Origin: Acidilobus saccharovorans 345-15 | GTDB lineage: Archaea; Thermoproteota; Thermoprotei_A; Sulfolobales; Acidilobaceae | Direction of reading: 5' to 3' | Assembly (NCBI RefSeq): GCF_000144915.1 | Contig: NC_014374.1 | Location: forward strand, 62,001 to 126,000 | Length of the DNA stretch: 64,000 nt | Part shown: piece by piece, positions 17,701-26,347 of the stretch | Layout: every line of letters starts with the position of its first letter | How positions within the stretch are numbered: position 1 is the stretch's first letter | Program-made: the position numbers and the translations under genes | The notes under the pieces: model-generated | Seen by the model: only the letters and a program-made list of their open reading frames with translations | What the model was told of the DNA's origin: nothing | Database searches by the model: none

Positions 17701-18884
17701 GGACCGGCAACGCCTGGGCTCTCTGAGACTACCTCAAAGCTCGGGAATATGTTCAGGGTCCCGTAGGTCGTGTTTGGCGTGAAGAGGCCGTAGGGCCTGA
17801 AGGTCGACGGGCTCACGCCGTAGTTCGTGAGGCTGTAGTTCACTGGGCTGAAGGTCACGCTGCCAGTGCCGTAGGTGTAGGTGCCGCTGGGCTCAAGCTT
17901 CACGTACGCGGTGCTGCTCGTCCCGATGGTTATCGATGTCGCGCTGCTAATTACGTTGAGCTGGAAGGCGCTCATGTTGAAGTAGCTTGTCATAGCGCCC
18001 GACTTGAGGTGGACGGCGTTTGTGAGGGCCGGCAGTATTATGCTACCCGAGAGGAGGGTGCCGGATATGCCCAGCGAGGGCGGGGTCGCGCTGGAGTTTA
18101 GACTGACTGAGCTGAAGACGTCTGACGATGTGGTTGGGTAGTTACCCCCTATCAGGAGAGACCCGGTCGTCACGCTGAAGTTCGAGAAGGAGCCATATAG
18201 GTCGTAGTCCATTTTGTTGCTCACTACGTCGCTTATTATGCCTGAGGCGAACTGGTTGGCGCCAGTGACGTTGAGGAAGGCCTTGTTGGCCGTTGTCACC
18301 TGGGCTATTGGCACGTAGCTCAGGTTGTTCATCGGCTTAATTGTGACTTTTATCATTGGCTTTATGGTCAGGTTGAATGGCCCAGCCGCTATCGCTGGCG
18401 CTGAGCCTCCATACTGCACGGGCGCGGCCGTCGAGTACTTAAGGTAGACGAGGGCCCATCCCTGGGTGATCAGGTCTTTGAGCACCGTGGTTTCCTTAGT
18501 TGCCCCTGCGGAGAGGGCGTCCTCTGAGGAGCCGTTGGTGCTCAGGCTCCAGAGGAAGTTGTACACGTCACCGGCTGATATGGTAATGTTGCCTATCACT
18601 GCCGTCACGTTGCTGGTCGAGAAGGCGGGAGTTATAGCGACGTCGCCGTAGTAGACGTTTGGCAAGCCGTTGGCGGAGAGGTATATGTGGGCCTCAGCTC
18701 CCTCGTAAGCTGGCGACAGGTTGAAGGCGAACTCGACCATGCCGTTGACGCTGACCTCCTTGGTGAATACCTTGCCAGTTCCTGGCTGCAGCGAGTAGGC
18801 CTTGGCTGCCGCCGCCCCCAGCAGGGGGGCGAGCAGCACCAGGGCCAGGACTACCGCTGCTAGGGCCTTATACGATCTCAACAT
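14730..18884 (-). CDS. S-layer-like surface protein with coiled-coil stalk and C-terminal membrane anchor
   Basis: 1384-aa secreted protein. Signal peptide about residues 1-27 (VVLALVLLAPLLGAAAAKA). Residues about 30-1110 are beta-rich, Thr/Ser/Tyr/Gly-rich with many N-glycosylation sequons and few Cys. Residues about 1115-1345 switch to an alpha-helical stretch with repeats such as SSLSSTVSSMSSTVSSISS, a long coiled coil. Residues about 1358-1381 form one membrane segment with a short tail. In Sulfolobales, two proteins (SlaA canopy and SlaB stalk) share these jobs; here canopy-like and stalk-like parts are in one chain. No homology to SlaA/SlaB can be claimed from reading alone. Starts with ATG and an AGGTGAG site 2 nt upstream; TATA at 18926-18934. 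Confidence 0.72.
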   Translation of the reverse strand: MLRSYKALAAVVLALVLLAPLLGAAAAKAYSLQPGTGKVFTKEVSVNGMVEFAFNLSPAYEGAEAHIYLSANGLPNVYYGDVAITPAFSTSNVTAVIGNITISAGDVYNFLWSLSTNGSSEDALSAGATKETTVLKDLITQGWALVYLKYSTAAPVQYGGSAPAIAAGPFNLTIKPMIKVTIKPMNNLSYVPIAQVTTANKAFLNVTGANQFASGIISDVVSNKMDYDLYGSFSNFSVTTGSLLIGGNYPTTSSDVFSSVSLNSSATPPSLGISGTLLSGSIILPALTNAVHLKSGAMTSYFNMSAFQLNVISSATSITIGTSSTAYVKLEPSGTYTYGTGSVTFSPVNYSLTNYGVSPSTFRPYGLFTPNTTYGTLNIFPSFEVVSESPGVAGPTGQLNPGDMLTFEIYDVPEDTTFAAVAAIGNDTLLPTSPYLYPAEENSESFYTSSGYFVESLGLTFANYSFTYIVSPLSGSGSFYGLIPNAPYYPLSYLGLEYELHYSPIVVSGTISPYNFIANDTLWYNKAGVPVYPFYQVFTSNRYGMFYFNTTATGNYLLLGNYLLVRGFGFTTSLAPAEYPVMTYSTYSSTLAPLSSSLVAADTYGDFAYISQVPVSGSLYLNVFSKAPGTYPVTVANPTYTSLTTNASGFTVPISEHSGNAIVYVNPTPEVFGPTPIVTGLLGQVMLPSFLLKYPYEATQYITNMTAPLIPASEGEISTVVVAGAGFTANVSTGKYGTVVLQFNMSSPSLSEYYFAGVNISQVTPFDDKAFSGTWYAGGYGVFYNVPVPNLPGTAAYIPNAYDYAYNISIYNASVQAGSTPSYTGVFVARAADILVGQYSIGYLLTNFTHYNGSVIVKLSPLLTSPGYLLTLVGTPFTEYIFGSPISYNTTQTLKNPYSLPVYINVTTLCGLALVQVPIGYIINGTLFNLQLTGVGSTLQAGVTLQLCPGYNTISESITGPYVPQTAIPPVTVTRTIAPGEVTLYFVQTLPAYPVQVQVVAPASASGSPVEVLVPTEVPVLGLPVTYTSDFFVLSKPVIAAYISTPTGVEQLPSSDIMYVTTIPGYYVYFIVLPSNVTGGTLAVTVTQTATYIFTGEQFTGEAAAATGVVQVNTTAIQAALNKFESQIGSLLQGLNSTVRSEYAGLSSQLSGLSTQVSGLNATIAKDYASMASMLSGLSTKVSSLNSTIASEASMLSSEIGTAESTLSGYIAGNFSAVNASLNTLETDITNLGGQLGAIASNVESIKGTVNTVASDLSGIYSSLQSVNSTVSSAASTISSVASSLSSLSSTVSSMSSTVSSISSTVTSMSSTLNSVSSTVSSISSTVTSMSSTLSSLSSTASGAESEAHSAASTAASAATYSLGALIVAIIALALIAYVAFAKF
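14866..15080 (-). repeat. Degenerate tandem repeats encoding the Ser/Thr coiled coil
   Basis: Segments such as TTGAGCTCATGCTTGT (14889 and 14951) and ATTGAGCTTACTGTGCTGCT (about 14917 and 15000) recur. They code for the SSTVSS-type helical repeats of the S-layer-like protein. Confidence 0.65.
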
Positions 18885-18925
18885 GGCTCACCTATGCTTG
18901 GCCAGACTACTTGGTCTCCATTGAG

Positions 18926-18934
18926 GTATTTAAG
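18926..18934 (-). promoter_or_regulatory. TATA box of the S-layer-like gene
   Basis: CTTAAATAC on the minus strand places transcription near 18904, about 20 nt upstream of the ATG, with an AGGTGAG ribosome site in the leader. Confidence 0.6.
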
Positions 18935-19010
18935 AAGTAACACCCGGGTATGCGGCACATAGAATCCCACCTGTGGGATAGGGGTTATGCGCCCGCCCTG
19001 GAGAGGGACT

Positions 19011-21842
19011 TCAGCCCTCGGGGGCCACCAGGTAGATAATACCGAGCCTCCCCTCGGCCCTCACTTCAACGCTGCCCTCAAGGGGCCGCGGCGAGAGCCC
19101 CAGGTACATGTTGCCCCCCGCCTTGAAGGCGACCAGGTAGGCGGTGCCGTTAACCTCAGCGCATGAGATGACCGTAACGTTGAGCTGGGTCACGTTAACC
19201 TCCACGAAGGCCCCCTCCAGGGCCAGGGCAGCCCACGCTATAAGCTTGGCCGGGGCCTCAAAGGCAGTAACCTCGCCGCCGGCCTCGCTGGCCACCTCCA
19301 TTGCCCTGAGCGAGTAGTTGTAGGCCCCTAAAGCGTAGGCGGACCCCTGGCCCCCCTCAAGGAGCTCCGCCTCGGCCCTTTCTAGCAGGCCCACCGCCTG
19401 GCCCAGGTAGGCGTAGGCCTGCACGGAGGCCCCTCCGGCGGCCGCGTCCTCCTGGGCCTCGGAGTAGAGCTCCCCCATCCTCAGGGAGGCCATCATCAGG
19501 GAGCCGCTCAGGTTGCTTACGAGCGGGGCCAGCGACGAGATGAGCTCGACGGGCCCGCCGCCTGTTACCCCCTGGGTGAGGGCCTCGGCCCTTGAGGCGT
19601 AGGCTTCAGCCTCGCTGTAGTTCCCCTCTGCGGCGTAGCCCGCCGCCTCGGAGTCAAGGTAAAGGGCCCCGCCCAGGTCCCTCCAGTCAGCTGAAGCCTG
19701 GGAGGCCCACGAGCCCACCTGGCTCACCTGGTCAAGGGCCTCGGCCTGGAGCCCCCGCAGGGGCGCGCTGGCGTTTACTATTGCCTCCACGTCCCTCGAG
19801 GCCGCCAGGAGCGTCGCGTTGAGCCACGGCAGGTTGGGCGTCCCCCTCACGGCGGCTGAGTAGTTGCCTATCCCCGCCGCCTTGGCCGCGGAGGCGTTGG
19901 CCAGGATTAAGGCGCCGCTGTAGTTGCCCAGGTATGCCTGCCCCAGGGCCTCCCCGAGCAGAAGGGATGACCATGCAGCGTAGCTCAGCTCGCCGAGGTC
20001 AGCGACGGCCTGGGAGAGCTGCTGGGCCAGGCTGGGGTCCTTTGAGTAGGCCACGTCCTTCAAGCCGACAACGTAAGGGGCCGCCTCCCAGAGGTAGCCA
20101 GTAGCGTTGGCCAGGGCGCCGCCCGCCTGGGGGCCCGTGACGTTGAAGGCCTCGGCGTCCATGAGCAGCGACATGGAGAGCAGCATGGTGGCGTTAGCGG
20201 CCTCCTTAAGGTAGGGGACGTACTTCGACGGCGGGGTCGGGTACTGGTTCACGGCGTAGTTTATGTAGCCGTCGAGCGAGGCTATGGCAGCGCTGACGTT
20301 TCCCAGCAGCTCCCTCACGGGGGCGCTGACGTATATGTAGTAAGTCGTGGCGTCCTGGAGGGCCTCATCCGCGAGCTGCTGGGAGGCCGAGGAGTACTCA
20401 AGGGTCAGGCCGTCGTTGCCGCCTATGTAAGCCGTTATGGCCAGGGACGTGTTCCCAAGGGCCTCGTAGTCGAGCATGGCCAGCTCTGAGGCCTGGGCGC
20501 GGGAGGCCCTGGCTATGGAGGCCGAGAGGCTCAGGTTCGCCCCGCTCCCGTTAACTACGGCCACGAGCTCGCCCAGGGCGGAGGCCAGGGACTCAAGCGA
20601 GGCCGTCGCGCTCCTGACGTAGGGGCCCTGGGGGGAGGCGTTGACGTAGTTGATTAGCTTAAGGGCGCTGGAGAGCGCTGCGTTGCTGAAAGCTGGCGTC
20701 GCCCCAGTTGACATCCTGCCCAGGGCCTGCTCTACGAGCAGGTAGGTCTGGTTCAGGTAGCCCATGGCCTGGCTCAGGTTCTCATAGGCGGCCTGGAGGC
20801 CTAGGCTCACGTTGACGCCCGGGAGCCGCTGGGCCACAGCAACGATGTCAGCCAGGGCCCGGCTTATGTTGCCCTCCAGCTGCCCAGGCCTGAGGCTCGG
20901 GGCGCTGCAGTTCCCGGGCTCCCTCAGCAGGTACTCCTCCTCGAGGGCCCCCTGCAGGCACGAGAGGGCCGAGGAGGCGTTTGAGAGCTCCTTCATTATG
21001 ACCGCGTACGTGGAGTTCAGGGCGCTGGTCTCGTTGGCGGCCCTGGCCAGGAGCCCCTCGGCGAGGCTTAAGTTGGCTGAGACCTGGGCGGCCACCCGCT
21101 CCCTGAAGCTCATGTTGAGGAGCGGCTGCAGCTGCTGGGCGCTCCTGTTTATGAGGGCCAGCAGCGAGTAGAGCTCGACCAGCTGCCCCGGCGACGTGAC
21201 GTTGGCGCTTGACACGAGCAGGTAGAGCTCCTCAGCCTCGCTGTACATGTTTGCCCTGGCCTCGCCGCTTGCCGTGGCGTTCAGTTCCAGCACGTCGCGC
21301 TGGGCCAGGGAGAGAAGCTGGGCCAGCCCCTCCGACAGGCCAGACGATGACATGGCCGCCGAGTACCCGCTGGCAAGCCCAAGGCCCCTGAGGCTCACGC
21401 CCAGGGAGCCGCTGTAGTTGCCCTGGGACAGCAGCGCGTAGGCCTTGGCAGCGTAGGACTCCAGCGCAGAAGAGTACGTGGAGTTGAAGCGGAGCGAGGA
21501 GGCAAGGTACTCCAGCACCGCCAGGTATCCCGCGGCCTCCGCCCAGGGGGCGGGCCTCGGGGACTGGGCCCTGAGGTACAGGTATGAGGCCTCCATCACG
21601 CGCAGGCTCAGCTCCTCCGCGCCGGTGTAGTTGCCCTCGGCGTACAGCTGGAGGGCCCTGGAGAGCGTGGCGTTGAGGGAGCTCACGTTAGCCCCGTAGG
21701 CCCTCAGCACTGAGAGGTCGGTCGAGGCTGCGCTCAGCTGAGGGGGCGGCGAGGAGGCCGGGAGCGACAGGGGGACTGCTGCCAACAAGATGAGCAGGAG
21801 CAGTGAAGCCGCGAGCAGCTGCCTGGGCCTCAAGCGGTTCAC
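19011..21842 (-). CDS. Large secreted helical protein with TPR-like EGNYSEA repeats
   Basis: I do not recognise this 943-aa protein. It has an N-terminal signal sequence (LLAASLLLLILLAAVPLSL, about residues 9-27). The body is almost entirely alpha-helical, rich in Ala, Leu, Ser and Tyr, with repeating elements such as YAEGNYTGAEELSLR, LSQGNYSGSL, YLGNYSGALILANAS and YAAEGNYSEAEAYASRAEAL, which resemble TPR helices. Many N-x-S/T sequons point to glycosylation. The last 60 residues look beta-rich, and no C-terminal membrane segment is visible. The GTG start overlaps the stop of the small Thr-stalk gene (GTGA), so the two are translationally coupled. A surface partner held by that anchored protein is an attractive inference. 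Confidence 0.65.
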   Translation of the reverse strand: MNRLRPRQLLAASLLLLILLAAVPLSLPASSPPPQLSAASTDLSVLRAYGANVSSLNATLSRALQLYAEGNYTGAEELSLRVMEASYLYLRAQSPRPAPWAEAAGYLAVLEYLASSLRFNSTYSSALESYAAKAYALLSQGNYSGSLGVSLRGLGLASGYSAAMSSSGLSEGLAQLLSLAQRDVLELNATASGEARANMYSEAEELYLLVSSANVTSPGQLVELYSLLALINRSAQQLQPLLNMSFRERVAAQVSANLSLAEGLLARAANETSALNSTYAVIMKELSNASSALSCLQGALEEEYLLREPGNCSAPSLRPGQLEGNISRALADIVAVAQRLPGVNVSLGLQAAYENLSQAMGYLNQTYLLVEQALGRMSTGATPAFSNAALSSALKLINYVNASPQGPYVRSATASLESLASALGELVAVVNGSGANLSLSASIARASRAQASELAMLDYEALGNTSLAITAYIGGNDGLTLEYSSASQQLADEALQDATTYYIYVSAPVRELLGNVSAAIASLDGYINYAVNQYPTPPSKYVPYLKEAANATMLLSMSLLMDAEAFNVTGPQAGGALANATGYLWEAAPYVVGLKDVAYSKDPSLAQQLSQAVADLGELSYAAWSSLLLGEALGQAYLGNYSGALILANASAAKAAGIGNYSAAVRGTPNLPWLNATLLAASRDVEAIVNASAPLRGLQAEALDQVSQVGSWASQASADWRDLGGALYLDSEAAGYAAEGNYSEAEAYASRAEALTQGVTGGGPVELISSLAPLVSNLSGSLMMASLRMGELYSEAQEDAAAGGASVQAYAYLGQAVGLLERAEAELLEGGQGSAYALGAYNYSLRAMEVASEAGGEVTAFEAPAKLIAWAALALEGAFVEVNVTQLNVTVISCAEVNGTAYLVAFKAGGNMYLGLSPRPLEGSVEVRAEGRLGIIYLVAPEG

Positions 21843-22587
21843 CTCCTGGTCACGGCCACGGAGACGGCTATGGCCAAAGCCACCAGGACCACCACTATTG
21901 TGACGTACCTGAAGACGTCCGACGTGGGCTTCGGCGTCGTCGTGGTTGTCGGAGTGGTAGTGGTTGTCGTGGGGCTGGTCGTCGTTGATGTAGTGGCTGT
22001 AGTAGTTGTAGACGTGGTTGTGGTTACGGGCTTAGTCGAGGTTGTCGTGGTGGTAGTGGTTGTTGTGATCGTGGTTGTCGTGCTAGTCGTTGTCGTGGTA
22101 GTTGTAGTCGTAGTCGTTGATGTGGTCGTCACGGGCTGCGGGGTCACGTAGAGCGTGAGGTTGCCCGGCCCGGCCAGCAGGGTCGTCACGTTTACCAGGG
22201 TCGCGTTGGCGCCTGAGTAGTAGACCAGCACGCTGCCGTTGGCCACGCTCACGTAGGTCCTGTAGGGGAGGTACATCCAGTAGGCGGCCACCGCCCCCTG
22301 GACTGAGCGGGGGGCAGGTAGACGCTCACGTTAACCGTGCCTGGGCTGAGCACCGAGACCTGCAGGGTGCCGTTTGAGTACTCAGCGTAGAGGCTCCCGA
22401 CTCCCTGCTCATAGGCCGCATACGAGTAGGGCTCAGCGCACAGCGGCAGCTTAAGGAGCTGCGGGGCGGAGGTCACGTTGAAGCTCAACGCCTCCACCGC
22501 GCCGACGTAGCTCACTTCAACCTGGGCGTGGACTACGGGCAGGAGGACAGCCGCGATGACTATCAGCAGGACCGCCCACCTAATCAT
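21839..22587 (-). pseudogene. Thr-stalk membrane-anchored surface protein, reading frame broken
   Basis: Two overlapping frames together make one sensible 249-aa protein. The first (22587 to 22249) has a signal peptide (AVLLIVIAAVLLPVVHAQ) and a beta-rich domain. The second (22291 to 21839) continues the domain, then a Thr-rich stalk (nt about 21930-22135), a membrane segment (YVTIVVVLVALAIAVSVAV) and an RR tail. The break falls next to homopolymers G6 (22309-22314) and C5 (22294-22298). Adding one base there restores a smooth join with sequence of the type LPPRSVQGAVAAYWMYLPY. It may be a sequencing error, a recent mutation or programmed frameshifting. It lies immediately upstream of the 943-aa gene, overlapping it by 4 nt. 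Confidence 0.75.
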
Positions 22588-22635
22588 CGCTTAAGCCCGG
22601 GGGAGCTGGGCCGGGGCGACTATTATTTCTAAAGG

Positions 22636-23748
22636 TTATCCGGCGAAGGTTAACGGGTCTTGCCTGAGGAGCTCCCTGAGCACCACCGTGGCGTACATGC
22701 CCCTGCCCAGCGAGAACTCAAGCCACTCGCCCGAGAGGCCCAGCCCCCTGACCTCCATGAAGGAGTCCCTCACCATGTCCCTGGCCCTTATGCTGAGCTC
22801 GCTGGAGGCCAGCTCACTGACCCCCTCCTCATTCATAACATCCCTGCAGGCCCCCTCGGCCCTTGAGGCGCTGGAGGGCACCACTATCCTCTCCGGCACC
22901 TCGTTGGCCTCAAGGTACCTTGAGAGGCACAGGTTAAACAGGTAGGACTGGTATGCCTCAACGAAGAAGCTGAGGGGCATGGGGTACCTCCTCATCGCCC
23001 TGGCGGGGTCCCCGCTCCTGAGCAGCTCCCTGAGCACCCTGGCCTCGGGCCAGAGGCTGCGAGGGGCGGCCTCCAGGGCCTCCCTGTACATGCCCCTGTC
23101 GTAGAGCTCCCTGAACTCCCTCCAGGCCTCGGGCTCGCCGCTGAAGGGCCTCCCGAGGAGGAGGTCCAGGGCCTCCCTCAGGTTCCCCCTGACTATGGCC
23201 CTGCCCACCGTGTGGCTGTTGGGCCTCACGAGGCCAAACCGCTGGTAGCCGAAGTAAGCGGGAAGCCTCTTAGCTGAGGCCAGGGCCGAGACCCTCCTGG
23301 CCAGCTCGTCGAGCCTCTGGGTGACCACCCTTATTGAGAACCTGTTGCCCGTGTGCTCAACCCTCCTGTCGTGGTCCCCCAGGTACCTGACCTCGACGCC
23401 GCCCCGCCTGGCCTCCCTGACCCTCGGGCTGCCCCCAACCGTGTAGACCAGCTGGCATGTAACCGCGTTGGAGTCCTTGATGCCAATCACGTGGGGCCTG
23501 GAGCCCAGGAGCCTTGAGGCGAGCCTCATTGCTGTGGAGTGGTCAACCCCAACCTTGGTCAGAAGGTAAACGTGCATGTTGCCCGAGCCGCTGGGCCTGA
23601 ACTCCGTGCACGGCGCCCCGGCCACCTCCTCGACAACCCTGAAGCCGTCGGGCCTCGGCACCTGGGCCCCCAGCGGGCCCCAGTCGAAGTCAAGGTAGTA
23701 GTAAGGCATTCCCAGCATGACGTCAATGTAGTATGGGCTCCTCCTCAT
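22636..23748 (-). CDS. truD: tRNA pseudouridine synthase D (TruD)
   Basis: Isomerises uridine 13 in the D-loop of tRNA. The TruD catalytic block is intact: GIKDSNAVTCQLV (about residues 95-107) carries the conserved K-D-x-x-A-x-T-x-Q with the catalytic Asp. Another signature is NRFSIRVVTQRL, and the later QRFGLVRPNSHTVGRAIVRG region follows the family pattern with its insert and the FQRFG-like segment changed to YQRFG. Length 370 aa, ATG start. It stands alone on the minus strand between the surface operon and a divergent glycosyltransferase. Confidence 0.9.
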   Translation of the reverse strand: MRRSPYYIDVMLGMPYYYLDFDWGPLGAQVPRPDGFRVVEEVAGAPCTEFRPSGSGNMHVYLLTKVGVDHSTAMRLASRLLGSRPHVIGIKDSNAVTCQLVYTVGGSPRVREARRGGVEVRYLGDHDRRVEHTGNRFSIRVVTQRLDELARRVSALASAKRLPAYFGYQRFGLVRPNSHTVGRAIVRGNLREALDLLLGRPFSGEPEAWREFRELYDRGMYREALEAAPRSLWPEARVLRELLRSGDPARAMRRYPMPLSFFVEAYQSYLFNLCLSRYLEANEVPERIVVPSSASRAEGACRDVMNEEGVSELASSELSIRARDMVRDSFMEVRGLGLSGEWLEFSLGRGMYATVVLRELLRQDPLTFAG

Positions 23749-23814
23749 GCCCTATCATGTGAGGCGTAGGGGCCAGGCCTTTAAGCTCGGAGCGCATCAA
23801 GGCCTGGGAGAGCC

Positions 23815-24906
23815 ATGTACGTCGCCGCCCTGCTGCTTGCAACGGGCGTTGCCCTGCTCCTCTGGCACGCGGCCTCGGCGCTGGCATACTATGCCTTAAT
23901 GTTAAGGAGGTCGAGGGCCTACAGGCCGCCGAAGGGCGCCTTCAGCGGCACGGTCACGGTTGTCATACCAACCTACAACGAGTCCAAGATAATAAGGGGG
24001 AAGCTCGACAACGTGGCGTCGCAGTGGGACCCCTCGAGGCTTGAGATAATAGTCGTTGACTCCAGCACGGACGGCACCGCTGACGAGGTCGAGAGGTGGT
24101 CCAGGGGGAGGGGGCTCCCAGTCAAGGTGCTTAGGGAGGCCTCCAGGTCGGGCAAGCACGCCGCCGAGAACTGGGCCCTCAGGGAGGCCAGGGGCGACGT
24201 CGTCGTCTTTACTGACGCTGACTGTGAGTGGTCCCCCGGCTCGCTTCGCTCGGCCCTCTCATCACTTGCCGCCCCAGGCGTCGGCCTCGTGACCTGCATA
24301 AAGGAGCCCCCGAGGGGGGTTGAGGGCACCTACAGGTCCCTCTACAACGTGCTCAGGCTTGGGGAGAGCCAGGCGCACAGCACCCCCATAGCCCACGGCG
24401 AGCTCCTCGCCGTGAGGAGGGACCTAGCAACTAAGCTTGGAGGCCTCAGGCCCGGCGCTGACGACAGCGACCTGGCGCACAGGGTCGCGATGGAGGGCCT
24501 CAGGTCAATAGCGCTGCCCGACGCCGTCTGCAGGGAGTACGTGCCCGGCAGGGGCTACTTCAGGTGGAAGCTCAGGAGGGCCCAGCACCTGGTCGAGCAC
24601 ATGGCCAGGGCCTCCAGGGACCTGCCGAGGGCCCCCAAGGGCTACAGGGCCGTCCTGGCGTGGGAGTCGTTCCTTCACCTCGTGAACCCCTGGCTGGCCC
24701 TGGCGTCGCTCGCGTCGCTGGTGGCTTCAGCCGCGCTGGGCTCGCTGCCGGCGGCCGTGGTCCTGGCGCTGATAGCCGCCTCCATGACTTTAGGCATGGC
24801 CAGGACCTGGGCCCTGGAGCAGCTGTTCCTGGTGACGGCCATGGTAAAGAACCTCAGGGGAAGGGAGTACGTCTGGGAGAAGGTGGAGAAGCCCGTCAGC
24901 CCCTGA
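23815..24906 (+). CDS. Membrane GT2 glycosyltransferase
   Basis: One membrane segment at the N-terminus (about residues 4-27), then a GT-A domain: TVTVVIPTYNESKIIRGKLD, IIVVDSSTDGTADE and VVVFTDADCEWSPGSL (DxD-type metal site near residue 130). Later DDSDLAHRVAMEG and RRAQHLVEH (a weak counterpart of QxxRW) are seen. One or two C-terminal membrane segments at about 290-335. 363 aa, ATG start. It overlaps the convergent APC permease by 11 bp. Like the enzyme at 7323-8609, it probably builds or decorates a surface glycan, and the sugar is unknown. Confidence 0.8.
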   Translation: MYVAALLLATGVALLLWHAASALAYYALMLRRSRAYRPPKGAFSGTVTVVIPTYNESKIIRGKLDNVASQWDPSRLEIIVVDSSTDGTADEVERWSRGRGLPVKVLREASRSGKHAAENWALREARGDVVVFTDADCEWSPGSLRSALSSLAAPGVGLVTCIKEPPRGVEGTYRSLYNVLRLGESQAHSTPIAHGELLAVRRDLATKLGGLRPGADDSDLAHRVAMEGLRSIALPDAVCREYVPGRGYFRWKLRRAQHLVEHMARASRDLPRAPKGYRAVLAWESFLHLVNPWLALASLASLVASAALGSLPAAVVLALIAASMTLGMARTWALEQLFLVTAMVKNLRGREYVWEKVEKPVSP

Positions 24907-26266
24907 GCCTCCTCACGACCAGGGCTATCGCCGCTGCCAGGTAGGCCGCCATGGCAGGCACGGCGTAGAGCACAGGAACGTTGAGGCCGACCAGGCTGAA
25001 GTATATTATCACCAGCGATATTGCTGTCCCTATAGCCGGCAGCAGGTGGTGGCTCAGGGCAGTGGCAAGTCCCCTGAGCCTCTCCCTTACGGCCACCCTG
25101 GAGAGCGAGATGTTAACGGCCACGTGATAGGCAAGGTTGAGGACGCTCATCACGGTTATCCAGAAGAGGATTCCATAGAGCAGCCCGCGGACCACGCCGT
25201 AGAGCTCGACCATGACAGCCTCCGTCAGGAGGGACATGACCACGGCCACCGCGAAGGTGGTTATGCACGCGCTCGAGGGGGAGCCGTACCTCTCATGGAC
25301 TCTGCATAGGTACCTGGGCAGCAGGCCGTCCCTGGCCAGGGAGAACATGGTCCTCTCGGCGGAGCTGCCGAACACCAGGACTCCAGTGAAGTAGCCGGAA
25401 ATGGCTATGGCGAGCACCAGGGCTGAGTACGCCCTCCCAGTGTACCTTGAGAACACGGCCACCGCTGGAAGGAAGAGCGACCTGAGGCCCTGAACCCCCG
25501 AGGGCGGCACCGAGACCACCAGGGAGTACTCGACGAACGTGTAGAAGGCAGCCATCATTATTATGGCCGCAACTATGGCCTTCCTTATGGTCTCCCTCGG
25601 CGCCCTGGCCTCCTCGCCGAAGTTAACTATCGTTGAGTACCCTATGTACGCCGTGTAGGGCCCCGTGAGCACTGCCAGGAAGAAGCCGGCCGGCCCGACG
25701 CTTGGCATCGTGAAGGGCTCGAGGCTCAGGTACCTGCTCCTCAGGACTATGACTACGCTTCCAGCGAGTATCGCCGCTATCTGGGCGGCCCCGCTTATCA
25801 TTGCGACCCTGGCGGAGAGCCTCACGCCGAGGTAGCTCACGGCAAACATGAAGGCCTGCGTCAGGAGGCCCAGGGCCACGAGAAGCGACAGGGGCACCGC
25901 TATATTATAGAGGGCCCTGAGGGCCACGTCAAGGATCCAGGCGAGCGCTATGGGAGTTATTATAATTGGCGACAGCTGGGCCAGGAGCTGGGCCATTCCT
26001 ATGACGCCCGCCACCCTCCTGCCCCATGCGGCCTCGACGAACTTGTAGAAGCCGCCGGCGCTGGAGACCCTAGAGCTGAACTGGTATATGGAGTTCACGT
26101 TGGTGAAGACGAGCAGGGCCCCCAGCAGGAACGCTAAGGGCGCCGCCGCCCCAGCGTAGGCTATGGCGTTCCTGGAGACCACAAGGTATATGGAGCCTGG
26201 AAGTATGGCGCACACGCTCAGAAAGGCCAGCTGCAGGAACCCCACGGAGTTGCTCCTGAGGCTCAT
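24896..26266 (-). CDS. APC-superfamily amino acid permease
   Basis: Secondary transporter of 456 aa with about 12 membrane segments. The first helix has the interrupted pattern of APC carriers (AILPGSIYLVVSRN, near residues 20-33), and there is an amphipathic region around GEEARAPRETIRKAI (residues 215-229), the conserved loop preceding helix 7. Substrate is probably an amino acid or amine, not predictable. ATG start. It lies convergent to the GT2 gene (11-bp overlap). A second, larger APC permease is at 46947-48800. Confidence 0.82.
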   Translation of the reverse strand: MSLRSNSVGFLQLAFLSVCAILPGSIYLVVSRNAIAYAGAAAPLAFLLGALLVFTNVNSIYQFSSRVSSAGGFYKFVEAAWGRRVAGVIGMAQLLAQLSPIIITPIALAWILDVALRALYNIAVPLSLLVALGLLTQAFMFAVSYLGVRLSARVAMISGAAQIAAILAGSVVIVLRSRYLSLEPFTMPSVGPAGFFLAVLTGPYTAYIGYSTIVNFGEEARAPRETIRKAIVAAIIMMAAFYTFVEYSLVVSVPPSGVQGLRSLFLPAVAVFSRYTGRAYSALVLAIAISGYFTGVLVFGSSAERTMFSLARDGLLPRYLCRVHERYGSPSSACITTFAVAVVMSLLTEAVMVELYGVVRGLLYGILFWITVMSVLNLAYHVAVNISLSRVAVRERLRGLATALSHHLLPAIGTAISLVIIYFSLVGLNVPVLYAVPAMAAYLAAAIALVVRRLRG

Positions 26267-26347
26267 GGTTATCTCTTGCTAGAGAAACCCCCTGGGGGTT
26301 TAAATGTGTAAGTTATAACGTCCGTCGCCGAGGCAGGGACCTCAACC

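Noticed and set aside
21870-22151. Second Val-rich frame on the plus strand
   Set aside because: Antisense of another Thr stalk; no start signals or plausible protein.
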